A stretch of DNA of 14,901 nt, from positions 1-14,901 of the forward strand of contig CAJPSG010000003.1 in NCBI GenBank assembly GCA_905373195.1, read 5' to 3'. The notes beneath the pieces are model-generated. The model did no database searches and was not told the origin of the DNA. It worked only from the letters and a program-made list of their open reading frames with translations. This DNA is from Kingella oralis. GTDB lineage: Bacteria > Pseudomonadota > Gammaproteobacteria > Burkholderiales > Neisseriaceae. Both the position numbers and the translations under genes were made by a program. Positions 1-8,714 of this stretch are shown piece by piece; position 1 is the stretch's first letter; each line of letters begins with the position of its first letter.

Positions 1-65
1 GTTTACGCCTCTTATTTAGGGGTGTTGCACTTGGGATGCGAATGTAAGGCTGCCTCAAAGCGACC

Positions 66-97
66 AAACAAAAAAGCCGCCCCAAAAGGGCAGCTTT
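66..97 (-). terminator. Rho-independent terminator of the atp operon
   Basis: On the minus strand a GC-rich hairpin (arms 88-97 and 73-82, with one A/C mismatch at 92/78 and a loop of about five bases) is followed directly by a T-rich run, TTTTTTGTTTG. It starts 11 bases past the atpC stop codon and so closes the ATP synthase operon. Positions 1-65 show nothing else I can name; an AGGCTGCCT fragment near 48 is only half of an uptake sequence. Confidence 0.88.
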
Positions 98-108
98 CTA
101 TTTTTAAA

Positions 109-540
109 TCACTCTTTATGCACACGCAAATAATCCAATGTTTTCAGTTCTGCAATCGCAGCCGCTAACGCCACGTGCGCCTTATCTTGTGCATAATCAT
201 CATTAGACTGTTTCGCATGAGCCAATCGCTCTTGCGCCGCACGTTTCGCTTCTTCCGCGCGCGCCGTATCCAACTCAGCACTGCGAAGCGCAATATCCGC
301 TAGCACCATCACTTTATCAGGCTGCACTTCCAATATCCCGCCCGACACCGCAACCAACACTTCTTCACGCGAATCAGGCACGGTTAAACGCAAAGCACCA
401 GGGCGCACTAAGCTCATAATCGGCTCGTGTCGTGGATAAATGCCAAGCTCGCCGCTCACGGTTGGCACAACCACGAAGCTCGCTTCGCCTGAATAGATGT
501 GCTCTTCATTGCTGACTACTTCTACGCGCATGACACTCAT
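109..540 (-). CDS. atpC: ATP synthase epsilon subunit (F1)
   Basis: Epsilon subunit of the F1 sector (143 residues), part of the rotating central stalk with gamma; it couples proton flow to catalysis and can inhibit ATP hydrolysis. The N-terminal beta-sandwich shows the family signature around GELGIYPRHEPIMSLVRPG (about residues 31-49). The C-terminal third is an Ala/Glu/Lys-rich helical hairpin. I chose the ATG at 538-540, not the GTG six bases upstream, because a strong AAGGAGG lies just before the ATG with 5-base spacing and would overlap the GTG; the family also begins M-S-x-M-x-V-E-V. It is the last gene of the operon, 10 bases after atpD, with a terminator straight after it. Confidence 0.97.
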   Translation of the reverse strand: MSVMRVEVVSNEEHIYSGEASFVVVPTVSGELGIYPRHEPIMSLVRPGALRLTVPDSREEVLVAVSGGILEVQPDKVMVLADIALRSAELDTARAEEAKRAAQERLAHAKQSNDDYAQDKAHVALAAAIAELKTLDYLRVHKE

Positions 541-550
541 GCCCACCTCC

Positions 551-1957
<1,407 letters not shown>

Positions 1958-1976
1958 CTAACTTTGTTTTAGCATT

Positions 1977-1988
1977 TTCAGGCTGCCT
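1977..1988 (-). repeat. DNA uptake sequence (perfect 12-mer)
   Basis: AGGCAGCCTGAA reads on the minus strand. Its first A is the last base of the atpG TAA stop, so the repeat sits exactly at the gene end, in the atpG-atpD gap. It has no inverted partner here, so it is unlikely to terminate transcription inside the operon. Confidence 0.9.
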
Positions 1989-2860
1989 TATACGGCTGCT
2001 GCGCCTGCCACAATTTCTGACAATTCTGTGGTAATCGCCGCTTGGCGCGATTTGTTATACACCAAGCGAAGTTCTTTAATGGCATTGCCTGCGTTGTCGG
2101 TAGCAGCTTTCATCGCCACCATCCGCGCAGCCTGTTCTGCCGCCATATTCTCGCTTAGTGCCTCATAAACCACAGACTCTAAATAGCGTTTAACCAAATA
2201 TTCCAACACAGCAACTGGACTTGGCTCGTAGTGATAATCCCAGTTTCGTTGCTGGTTATCATCTTCGTTAAACACCGCCTCACCGATGGGCAACAAAATT
2301 TCCGAATGCGGCTCTTGTTTCATGGTGTTCACAAAATGCGAGCTGACCAAATGGATAACATCTAATTCATGCCGCTCGTAGCGACGGAAAATCTCCGTGA
2401 GCGCGCCCAGCATGGTTTCCATTTTAGGTGTGTCGCCCAGATTGGTTACACTTGCAATTACATTCAAGCCAACACGTTGACAAGCCAATAAGCCTTTGTT
2501 GCCTAGGCATACAATTTCAACATCAATGCCTTGGCTTTGATATTCCTGAACCTGTGCAAAGAATTTTTTCAGAACGTTGGCATTCAAACCACCACATAAA
2601 CCCTTGTCTGTTGTAATTAGGATAAAGCCAGCACGTTGCTTGGTTTTATGCTCTTCCAACAGCTTGATGCCGTGGTCTGTTTGTGTTTGCGCCAAACGAT
2701 TCATCACTAGGCGAACCGTATCCGCATAGGGACGCGCAAGGCGCATACGCTCTTGAGTCTTCCGCATTTTAGAGGTTGATACCATTTGCATCGCGCGTGT
2801 GATTTTTTGCGTATTTTGCACACTGCGAATCTTGGTAAGAATCTCTTTTCCAACTGCCAT
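1988..2860 (-). CDS. atpG: ATP synthase gamma subunit (F1 central stalk)
   Basis: Gamma subunit (290 residues), the asymmetric rotor shaft turning inside the alpha3beta3 hexamer and joining it to the c-ring. Both conserved coiled-coil ends are present: the N-terminal KIRSVQNTQKITRAMQMVS stretch (about residues 11-29) and the C-terminal run ending SRQAAITTELSEIVAGAAAV. The Rossmann-like middle (ITTDKGLCGGLN, near residues 82-93) is also typical. The start ATG has a GAGGGAG ribosome binding site. Located between atpA and atpD as in most proteobacteria. The stop codon overlaps the first base of a DNA uptake sequence. Confidence 0.98.
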   Translation of the reverse strand: MAVGKEILTKIRSVQNTQKITRAMQMVSTSKMRKTQERMRLARPYADTVRLVMNRLAQTQTDHGIKLLEEHKTKQRAGFILITTDKGLCGGLNANVLKKFFAQVQEYQSQGIDVEIVCLGNKGLLACQRVGLNVIASVTNLGDTPKMETMLGALTEIFRRYERHELDVIHLVSSHFVNTMKQEPHSEILLPIGEAVFNEDDNQQRNWDYHYEPSPVAVLEYLVKRYLESVVYEALSENMAAEQAARMVAMKAATDNAGNAIKELRLVYNKSRQAAITTELSEIVAGAAAV

Positions 2861-2885
2861 TTTAAGACTCCCTCGTTACTTACTT

Positions 2886-2897
2886 TCAGGCTGCATA
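2886..2897 (-). repeat. DNA uptake-like sequence (11/12) forming the end of atpA
   Basis: The minus strand reads ATGCAGCCTGAA, one base (position 2) different from the perfect repeat in this window. It supplies the last two alanine codons and the TGA stop of atpA. The A-T start recalls the AT-DUS versus AG-DUS difference known in Neisseria. Whether it promotes uptake cannot be judged from sequence. Confidence 0.55.
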
Positions 2898-4433
2898 GCT
2901 ATATGATGTTTTGAAAGTTTTGATTGCCTCTTCCAAAACTTTTTCGCTTTCATCAGACAATACGCCTGATGCATTGATTGCAACCAATGTATCGGGGTGT
3001 TGCGTGTGAACATAATTCAAAAAATCAGCCTCAAAAGCCAATGCTTTGCTAACAGGAACGTCTGCATACGAGCCATTATTGATTGCCCACAGCGTCAAAG
3101 CCATTTCTGCCGTGCTCAAAGTGTTGAATTGTTTTTGTTTCATCAATTCGGTAACCACTTCGCCGTGTTGCAACTGTTTGCGTGTTGCCTCATCCAAATC
3201 AGAAGCAAATTGAGCAAACGCCGCCAATTCGCGATATTGAGCCAACGCCAAACGAATACCACCGCCCAATTTTTTGATAACTTTGGTTTGCGCCGCACCA
3301 CCCACGCGAGATACAGAAATACCTGCGTTAATGGCAGGGCGAATACCCGAATTAAACAAGTCAGTTTCCAAGAAAATCTGACCATCGGTAATAGAGATAA
3401 CGTTGGTAGGTACGAATGCAGACACGTCGCCAGCTTGCGTTTCAATAATGGGCAAGGCAGTCAAAGAGCCTGTTTTACCTTTTACTTCGCCATTGGTAAG
3501 TTTTTCAACTTCATCCGCATTGATACGCGCGGCACGTTCCAACAAACGAGAGTGCAAATAGAACACATCGCCAGGATAGGCTTCACGACCAGGTGGACGG
3601 CGCAACAACAAAGAAATTTGGCGATAAGCAACTGCTTGTTTAGACAAATCATCGTAAACAATCAAGGCATCTTCGCCACGGTCGCGGAAATATTCACCCA
3701 TAGTGCAGCCTGAATAAGGCGCAATGTATTGCAACGCTGCGGCTTCTGATGCGGTAGCTGCTACAACAATGGTGTGCCCCATCGCGCCATGTTGTTCTAA
3801 TTGGCGCACAACGTTCGCAACAGAAGAGGCTTTTTGCCCCACTGCCACGTAAATACAAACCACACCTGTATCTTTTTGATTCACAATCGCATCTAGCGCA
3901 ACCGCTGTTTTACCTGTTTGACGGTCGCCAATAATCAACTCACGCTGACCACGACCAATCGGCACCATAGAGTCAATTGCTTTCAGCCCCGTTTGCATAG
4001 GCTGGTCAACAGATTGGCGCGTAATCACACCTGGTGCAATTTTTTCAATTGGTGCAGTTAATGTTGTATTGATTGGGCCTTTGCCATCAATCGGCTGCCC
4101 CAGCGCATTTACAACGCGACCAATCAATTCACGACCAATCGGCACTTCCAAGATGCGACCTGTGCATTTCACTTCGTCGCCTTCTTTGATATGCTCATAT
4201 TCGCCCAGCACCACAGCACCAACCGAATCTCGCTCCAAGTTCATCGCCAAACCAAATGTATTACTGGGGAACTCCAACATTTCCCCTTGCATCACATCAG
4301 ACAAGCCATAAACACGCACGATACCGTCAGTAACTGAAATAACTGTACCACGCGTTTTTTCTTCGGCGCGTGTGTTCAATTTTTCAATTTTAGCTTTCAG
4401 CAAATCGCTGATTTCAGCAGGATTAATCTGCAT
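2886..4433 (-). CDS. atpA: ATP synthase alpha subunit (F1)
   Basis: Alpha subunit (515 residues), the non-catalytic nucleotide-binding partner of beta in the F1 hexamer. Walker A GDRQTGKT is at residues 169-176, the Walker B region LIVYDD at about 257-262, and the [10 protein letters not shown] segment at 373-382 carries the arginine finger (R376) that reaches into the beta active site. A strong AGGAGG lies just upstream and overlaps the atpH stop, which suggests translational coupling. The C-terminus ends in Y-A-A encoded by a near-perfect DNA uptake sequence, so the protein end has probably been shaped by that repeat. Confidence 0.99.
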   Translation of the reverse strand: MQINPAEISDLLKAKIEKLNTRAEEKTRGTVISVTDGIVRVYGLSDVMQGEMLEFPSNTFGLAMNLERDSVGAVVLGEYEHIKEGDEVKCTGRILEVPIGRELIGRVVNALGQPIDGKGPINTTLTAPIEKIAPGVITRQSVDQPMQTGLKAIDSMVPIGRGQRELIIGDRQTGKTAVALDAIVNQKDTGVVCIYVAVGQKASSVANVVRQLEQHGAMGHTIVVAATASEAAALQYIAPYSGCTMGEYFRDRGEDALIVYDDLSKQAVAYRQISLLLRRPPGREAYPGDVFYLHSRLLERAARINADEVEKLTNGEVKGKTGSLTALPIIETQAGDVSAFVPTNVISITDGQIFLETDLFNSGIRPAINAGISVSRVGGAAQTKVIKKLGGGIRLALAQYRELAAFAQFASDLDEATRKQLQHGEVVTELMKQKQFNTLSTAEMALTLWAINNGSYADVPVSKALAFEADFLNYVHTQHPDTLVAINASGVLSDESEKVLEEAIKTFKTSYSYAA

Positions 4434-4442
4434 GAAATCCTC

Positions 4443-4991
4443 CTAGTTTGTCAGAGTCGTATACAGATTTTGTAATTTACCCTGTATAGACAAATCTAAT
4501 ATTTTGTCGCCCACAACCACTTTCACACCACCAATCAATTCTGGCTCGGTAATAAATGTGGCTTGCAAACCAACATGAAAATGCTGCTCTAAATCACTAA
4601 TGATTTTGGCACGCTGACCTTCACTCTTAACATCGTAAGCTGTGTAAACAATCGCTTGTTTGGTGTTATTGTTTGCCAAAACAAGCGTTTTGTATTGTTC
4701 AAAAATTTCAGGCAGCACAGCCAAGCGTTTTTCAACTGCGACCACATTGATGAAATTTTTAAACTCTGCGTTTTTCACCGCTTCGCAACCATCTAATAGT
4801 TTTACCAGTTGCAATGCTTTTTCGGAATCGCTTAAATCAACTGAACCAATTAAGCCAGTTACTTTGGGTTGCTGAACCAGCCAAGCCAGTTGTTCCAATC
4901 CATTAAGCCATAATTCAAATTGCTCGTTTTGTTGAGCCAATTCAAACACTGCTTTTGCGTAGGGGCGAGCAACGGTTGCATACTCTATCAT
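4443..4991 (-). CDS. atpH: ATP synthase delta subunit (F1, OSCP homologue)
   Basis: Delta subunit (182 residues), part of the peripheral stalk that holds the alpha3beta3 head still against the rotor. The N-terminal helical domain begins with the family-typical ATVARPYAKAVFELA (residues 5-19). The C-terminal end has the conserved EPELIGGVKVVVGDKILDLS pattern (about residues 150-169). It starts only 4 bases after the atpF stop, so the two are probably translationally coupled, and it ends 9 bases before atpA. Confidence 0.97.
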   Translation of the reverse strand: MIEYATVARPYAKAVFELAQQNEQFELWLNGLEQLAWLVQQPKVTGLIGSVDLSDSEKALQLVKLLDGCEAVKNAEFKNFINVVAVEKRLAVLPEIFEQYKTLVLANNNTKQAIVYTAYDVKSEGQRAKIISDLEQHFHVGLQATFITEPELIGGVKVVVGDKILDLSIQGKLQNLYTTLTN

Positions 4992-4995
4992 AAGG

Positions 4996-5466
4996 TTACA
5001 GCTCCTGTTTTAAGGCACCCAACATTTGAGCATGCTGTTTTTCATCCACTTCGCGGCGCAAAATAGATTCAGCACCTTTTACCGCCAAAGCAGCAACTTG
5101 TTCACGCAATGCTTCGCGTGCGCGGTTGATTTCTTGCTCGGCATCTGCTTTGGCTTGTTCGGTAATACTTGCTGCTTCGGTTATGGCTTGTGCTTTGGCA
5201 TCTTCCACAATTTTAGCGGCACGTTTTTCTGCGTTGGCTACGATTTCAGAAACTTGATTGCGACCTTCGGTTAAGAGTTCTGCAACTTTCTTTTCAGCCT
5301 GCTCAAAATCACTTTTTCCGCGCTCAGCAGCAGCCAAGCCTTCGGCGATTTTATCAGCGCGTTCATCCAATGCTTTTGCAATAGGTGGCCACACAAATTT
5401 CATGGTAAACCCACATAAAAGCAAAAAGACAATGACTTCCGCAATTAAGGTTGCATTTAAATTCAC
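4996..5466 (-). CDS. atpF: ATP synthase b subunit (Fo)
   Basis: Fo subunit b (156 residues), a dimeric peripheral stalk: one N-terminal membrane helix (about residues 5-25) followed by a long charged coiled coil rich in Ala, Glu and Lys that binds delta and alpha. I place the start at a GTG (5464-5466), giving [14 protein letters not shown] read with Met. This matches the start and 156-residue length I recall for Neisseria AtpF. The upstream in-frame TTG near 5496 would add ten residues (INPYKRAGK...) not typical of the family. An AGG sits four bases before the GTG, with a GAGGG further upstream. Confidence 0.95.
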   Translation of the reverse strand: MNLNATLIAEVIVFLLLCGFTMKFVWPPIAKALDERADKIAEGLAAAERGKSDFEQAEKKVAELLTEGRNQVSEIVANAEKRAAKIVEDAKAQAITEAASITEQAKADAEQEINRAREALREQVAALAVKGAESILRREVDEKQHAQMLGALKQEL

Positions 5467-5511
5467 TTTACCTGCCCTCTTGTAGGGGTTAATCAAACAA
5501 ATCGGTCGCGT

Positions 5512-5790
<279 letters not shown>

Positions 5791-6657
5791 TTAATGATGG
5801 TCGTGCGCTTGCCCAATGTAAACAAACGCCAAAGCCATAAAAATAAACGCTTGCAAGGCAATCACGAGAATATGGAAGATTGCCCATGCCAACCCTGCAA
5901 TAATATGGAATACAAACAATATCGGATCAATCAAGCTCACGCTGCCTGTTGATGCCCAAGCACCACCCAGCAAAGCAATCAGCAAGAACACCAATTCGCC
6001 TGCATACATATTGCCAAACAGCCGCATACCGTGCGAAACCGTTTTAGACAAAAATTCCATAATATTCAACAATAAATTAGCGGGCGCAAGTTTTGCACCA
6101 AATGGTGCAGCAACCAATTCATGCCCCCAGCCGCGCAATGTTTTGATTTTGATGCTGTAATAAATACACATCAACAAAACGCCAATGGCAATAGCGAGCG
6201 TAACATTTAAATCTGCGGTAGGCACAACACGCAGCAGCGCGTGAGATTCAGCTGTCATGCCTTGAAATATGCGCGGAAATAAATCCACAGGCAGCATATC
6301 CATCGCATTCATCAGAAAAATCCACACAAATAACGTTAAGCCAACAGGGGCAACGGCTTTGCGCGATTTTTCATTAGGGATGATGCTTTTGCACATATCA
6401 TCCACAAATTCAAACAGAATTTCTACGGCAGCCTGAAAACGCCCTGGCACGCCTGATGTGGCGCGTTGCGCAGCACGATAGAGCAGATAACTGCCTACTA
6501 CGCCCAAAAGGATAGAGAAAAACAGCGAATCAATATTGATAAACGAGAAGTCGGCGATATTTTTTAGCCCTTGCCCTTCGGTTACATCAGACAAACTTGT
6601 TAAGTTTTGTAAGTGGTGTTTGATGTACTCGGCAGCGGTCATAGATTCACTTGCCAT
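5791..6657 (-). CDS. atpB: ATP synthase a subunit (Fo)
   Basis: Subunit a (288 residues), the integral membrane stator forming the proton half-channels next to the c-ring. The essential arginine is in HGMRLFGNMYAGE (R212), followed by the conserved hydrophobic helix ELVFLLIALLGG; several further membrane helices are evident. The ATG at 6655-6657 overlaps the end of atpI by 11 bases, with GAGAG upstream. A second in-frame ATG five codons later is possible but less like the family start. The 3' neighbour atpE follows after 39 bases. The segment encoding RFQAAV (about residues 73-78) is an 11/12 uptake-sequence match. Confidence 0.98.
   Translation of the reverse strand: MASESMTAAEYIKHHLQNLTSLSDVTEGQGLKNIADFSFINIDSLFFSILLGVVGSYLLYRAAQRATSGVPGRFQAAVEILFEFVDDMCKSIIPNEKSRKAVAPVGLTLFVWIFLMNAMDMLPVDLFPRIFQGMTAESHALLRVVPTADLNVTLAIAIGVLLMCIYYSIKIKTLRGWGHELVAAPFGAKLAPANLLLNIMEFLSKTVSHGMRLFGNMYAGELVFLLIALLGGAWASTGSVSLIDPILFVFHIIAGLAWAIFHILVIALQAFIFMALAFVYIGQAHDHH
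6426..6437 (+). repeat. DNA uptake-like sequence (11/12) inside atpB
   Basis: CGGCAGCCTGAA on the plus strand, one mismatch at the first base. In the minus-strand atpB reading frame it encodes F-Q-A-A. Confidence 0.5.
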
Positions 6658-6994
6658 AACGTTGAACTCTCAAAAATAATAATAAAACCAAATGACTAAT
6701 GCTTAACAAGCCAATAAAATAGGGCAAAAATCGTATTTCGCGGTAGAGCGCGAATATTGCCACCATTAGTGCTAACGCCAGTATCATTTTTAAACCTTCC
6801 GATAGAATAAACCCCAAGCCTGCCCATTCGGGCGTGCGCGAAAATTTTAAAATTAACACCGAAAAAAACGTGGGCAGCAAGTAAGAAAATCCGCCCAAGC
6901 ATAGGGATAAAGCAGCCTGAAAACCGCCGATGATGTAGGCAATAAAACTCAATGCAACGGTTACAATCAATTGGATGCCAACTATTTTGAACAT
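6647..6994 (-). CDS. atpI: ATP synthase accessory protein I
   Basis: Small hydrophobic protein (115 residues), first gene of the operon and in the AtpI position. AtpI proteins are four-helix membrane proteins thought to help c-ring assembly or magnesium supply. Here four hydrophobic stretches are visible (about residues 4-20, 24-43, 55-80 and 88-108), beginning MFKIVGIQLIVTVALSFIA. I chose the ATG at 6992-6994 because it lies just downstream of the promoter; the longer open frame to 7225 would run through the promoter and the upstream DUS hairpin. The ribosome binding site is weak (GGAAATAAG). It overlaps atpB by 11 bases. An 11/12 DUS lies inside the gene and encodes F-Q-A-A. Confidence 0.9.
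   Translation of the reverse strand: MFKIVGIQLIVTVALSFIAYIIGGFQAALSLCLGGFSYLLPTFFSVLILKFSRTPEWAGLGFILSEGLKMILALALMVAIFALYREIRFLPYFIGLLSISHLVLLLFLRVQRYGK
6910..6921 (+). repeat. DNA uptake-like sequence (11/12) inside atpI
   Basis: AAGCAGCCTGAA on the plus strand, mismatch at position 2. In the atpI frame it encodes F-Q-A-A, the same tetrapeptide as the copy in atpB. Confidence 0.5.
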
Positions 6995-7024
6995 ACTTAT
7001 TTCCGTTGCGTGATACAGCGGTGC

Positions 7025-7053
7025 AATGTAATCAAATTGCGAAGAAGTGTCAA
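7025..7053 (-). promoter_or_regulatory. Sigma-70 promoter of the atp operon
   Basis: On the minus strand a perfect -35 TTGACA (7048-7053) is followed, after exactly 17 bases, by TACATT (7025-7030; four of six matches to TATAAT). Transcription would start near 7018, giving a leader of about 24 bases before atpI. It lies downstream of the DUS hairpin that ends metQ, so the atp operon should be transcribed independently of metQ. Confidence 0.8.
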
Positions 7054-7100
7054 GCTGAATTAACAGATTGCGTAGCGCGATGTAGTCGCACCATTTGGTA

Positions 7101-7139
7101 TTTTCAGGCTGCCTCCAAACGATAGAGGCAGCCTGAAAA
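7101..7139 (-). terminator. DUS inverted-repeat hairpin after metQ
   Basis: Two perfect uptake sequences face each other (7103-7114 and 7126-7137). Together with flanking bases they form a 15-base-pair perfect stem (7101-7115 with 7125-7139) and a 9-base loop. Paired DUS serving as terminators are well known in Neisseriaceae. The 3' arm ends in GAAAA with no T run, so termination efficiency is uncertain. It separates metQ from the atp promoter. Confidence 0.75.
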
Positions 7140-7152
7140 CGGATGGCACGAG

Positions 7153-8067
7153 TTATCGGGCAGGCGATGCCGCAGAAGTGGCAGAGGCTTCTTTCATAGC
7201 GTTTTGCGCGGCGTTGTCGCCCCACGCGGCGGGGTATTTGTAGCCCGCAAAGCGTTGTTTGGCGTATTGCTTAAATTCGTCTGAATTGTAGGCATCGGTT
7301 ACATCTTTTACCCATTTGCTGTCCTTATCGGCGGTACGCACGGCAGACCAGTTCACATAAGCAAAGCTGGGTTCTTGGAACAGGGCTTCGGTGAGCTTCA
7401 TGCCGCTTGACATGGCATAGTTGCCGTTTACCACCGCAAAATCAACATCTTGGCGACTGCGTGGCAAATTCGCAGCTTCCATTTCTACCAGTTTGATATT
7501 TTTGGTGTTTTCCGCGATGTCGGCTTTGGATGCTTTGAGCGGGTCAATATTGTCTTTCAATTTCAGCCAGCCCAGCTCGTTGAGCATCACCAAAGCGCGG
7601 GCAAAGTTAGACGGGTCGTCGGGCACGGCAACGGTGCTGCCGTTTTTCACTTGGTCAAGCGCAGTCAATTTCCCAGGGTACAAGCCCAGCGGCGCAGTTG
7701 GCACTTGGAATACTTCCACCAAATCTAATTTGTGCTCGGCTTTGAAGCCATCCAAATAGGGCTTGTGTTGGAAAATATTGATGTCAATCGCACCTTCGGC
7801 GAGGGCTTTATTGGGCGTAACGTAGTCGGGGAACTCGGTGAGCGTAACTTTGTAGCCTTGTTTTTCCAGCATGGGTTTGATTTTATCGGTAACCATCGTG
7901 CCGAAATCGCCTGGTGTGGTGCCGAATTTGATTTCGGTTTTTTCTACGGCAGGTGCGGCTGAACCCGATGCCGACGACGCGGCTGGCGTAGAGCTGCCAC
8001 CTTGCCCACAAGCTGCCAAGGCAAAAGCGATTGCGCTGGCGAGTGTGAGTTTGCTGAATGTTGTCAT
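7153..8067 (-). CDS. metQ: Methionine ABC transporter substrate-binding lipoprotein
   Basis: MetQ/NlpA-family lipoprotein (304 residues), expected to capture methionine in the periplasm and pass it to the MetNI importer. The N-terminus is a lipoprotein signal peptide with lipobox L-A-A-C (acylated Cys20), then a Ser/Ala/Pro-rich linker (about 21-50). The mature domain has the family patterns FGTTPGDFG, FPDYVTPNKALAEG, INIFQHKPYLDGF and VPDDPSNFARALVMLNELGW; it strongly resembles the Neisseria MetQ (GNA1946) sequence I remember. The open frame extends upstream to 8280, but the ATG at 8065-8067 has AGGAGA six bases away and starts the signal peptide. No metN or metI is present in this window. 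Confidence 0.93.
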   Translation of the reverse strand: MTTFSKLTLASAIAFALAACGQGGSSTPAASSASGSAAPAVEKTEIKFGTTPGDFGTMVTDKIKPMLEKQGYKVTLTEFPDYVTPNKALAEGAIDINIFQHKPYLDGFKAEHKLDLVEVFQVPTAPLGLYPGKLTALDQVKNGSTVAVPDDPSNFARALVMLNELGWLKLKDNIDPLKASKADIAENTKNIKLVEMEAANLPRSRQDVDFAVVNGNYAMSSGMKLTEALFQEPSFAYVNWSAVRTADKDSKWVKDVTDAYNSDEFKQYAKQRFAGYKYPAAWGDNAAQNAMKEASATSAASPAR

Positions 8068-8095
8068 AGTTTGTCTCCTGATAATGGATAAATGA

Positions 8096-8132
8096 TTTTC
8101 AGGCTGCCTAATAGGCTGAGGCAGCCTGAAAA
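8096..8132. repeat. DUS inverted-repeat hairpin between metQ and the upstream gene
   Basis: Perfect uptake sequences at 8098-8109 (minus) and 8119-8130 (plus) form a stem of 14 base pairs (8096-8109 with 8119-8132) and a 9-base loop. It lies downstream of the 110-residue minus-strand gene and only about 28 bases upstream of metQ. It probably terminates transcription from that gene, or acts as an attenuator if metQ shares its transcript. There is no T run on either strand. I see no convincing metQ promoter between hairpin and start codon. Confidence 0.7.
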
Positions 8133-8182
8133 CGGTTGCCATGCTACGCCAAATCAGCGCAGCGATAAACTTGAATTTATTG

Positions 8183-8194
8183 AGGCAGGCTGAA
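8183..8194 (+). repeat. DNA uptake-like sequence (11/12)
   Basis: AGGCAGGCTGAA, one mismatch at position 7, four bases beyond the stop codon of the 110-residue gene. It may be a decayed copy. Confidence 0.4.
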
Positions 8195-8197
8195 ACG

Positions 8198-8530
8198 CTA
8201 TTCCTCAATTTCCCAATCTTGTTCCGTGTATTCAACATGGTCACCAAATGGGCGGTCGTTATGCGTGCGCTCGCGGTCAAACGTGTTTAAAAACGCCATC
8301 AATTCCGCGTTGGTAACAGGCTCGTGGCGCAAATCTTCCACCAAAAAACCTTCGGCATAATGGCTTTCGTAAACAGGTGAGGCAGCCTGAAAAAGCTCCG
8401 CGCGTTGCTTAACGAATTTTTGCCAACTCTCGTCCAACAGCTCCAACAGCATCCCATGTTCTTGAATAAACGCAGATAACTGCTCTTCGCTGGCTTCGGG
8501 CTGCCAACTGCGCAATCGTTTCAGCATCAT
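8198..8530 (-). CDS. Hypothetical acidic protein (110 residues)
   Basis: I do not recognise this family. The protein is soluble-looking, without signal peptide or membrane segment. It starts with a basic patch (MMLKRLRSW), followed by a helical region (about 15-55) and a strongly acidic C-terminus (YTEQDWEIEE). I chose the first of two tandem ATGs (8528-8530), with AGGA about nine bases upstream; 13 further codons are open upstream but lie next to the candidate promoter. Part of it is encoded by a perfect uptake sequence (L-F-Q-A-A-S). It is divergent from the five-gene plus-strand operon and separated from metQ by a DUS hairpin. Intact frame and plausible RBS support a real gene. Confidence 0.72.
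   Translation of the reverse strand: MMLKRLRSWQPEASEEQLSAFIQEHGMLLELLDESWQKFVKQRAELFQAASPVYESHYAEGFLVEDLRHEPVTNAELMAFLNTFDRERTHNDRPFGDHVEYTEQDWEIEE
8380..8391 (+). repeat. DNA uptake sequence (perfect 12-mer) inside a gene
   Basis: AGGCAGCCTGAA on the plus strand inside the 110-residue minus-strand gene, where it encodes F-Q-A-A. Perfect DUS inside coding sequence are less common than intergenic ones, which hints that this stretch of the protein tolerates change. Confidence 0.88.
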
Positions 8531-8560
8531 GGTCAAATTCCTATTAAACGCGAAAACGTA

Positions 8561-8590
8561 AGAATACATAAAATCATGATAAAATTACAA
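8561..8590 (-). promoter_or_regulatory. Candidate promoter of the 110-residue gene
   Basis: On the minus strand TTGTAA (8585-8590) and TATTCT (8561-8566) are 18 bases apart, a fair sigma-70 match, about 31 bases upstream of the start codon. The region is AT-rich, so chance matches are likely. Confidence 0.35.
8577..8585 (+). promoter_or_regulatory. Candidate extended -10 promoter of the five-gene operon
   Basis: TGATAAAAT fits the extended -10 pattern TGnTATAAT with one mismatch, but no -35 box is visible 17 bases upstream. Start would be near 8592, leaving a leader of about 120 bases. It overlaps the opposite-strand candidate promoter at 8561-8590. The rest of 8592-8714 is AT-rich and holds no hairpin or other site I can support. 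Confidence 0.3.
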
Positions 8591-8714
8591 CAGCTAAACA
8601 GAACAAACGTGAAAATATTGCAGTAGCAAGGCGTTATCTGTTAAAGTGCCCCAATTTCCCTGCAATTTAGGCGGGAATAAATTTTTTATTTTAATTAGTA
8701 GTTAAGGAGTCGCT

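Noticed and set aside
2997..3713. Plus-strand open frame of 238 codons opposite atpA
   Set aside because: Antisense to atpA, no domain, no ribosome binding site of note; explained by the codon use of atpA.
6995..7225. N-terminal extension of atpI
   Set aside because: The extra 77 codons cover the promoter, the DUS hairpin and the end of metQ; the ATG at 6994 gives a normal AtpI length.
8068..8280. N-terminal extension of metQ up to 8280
   Set aside because: It would add 71 residues before a perfect lipoprotein signal peptide, run through the DUS hairpin and overlap the neighbouring gene; the ATG at 8067 has a good ribosome binding site.
8645..8668. Sigma-54 promoter near AGTGCCCC...TGCA
   Set aside because: The invariant GG of the -24 element is absent on both strands.
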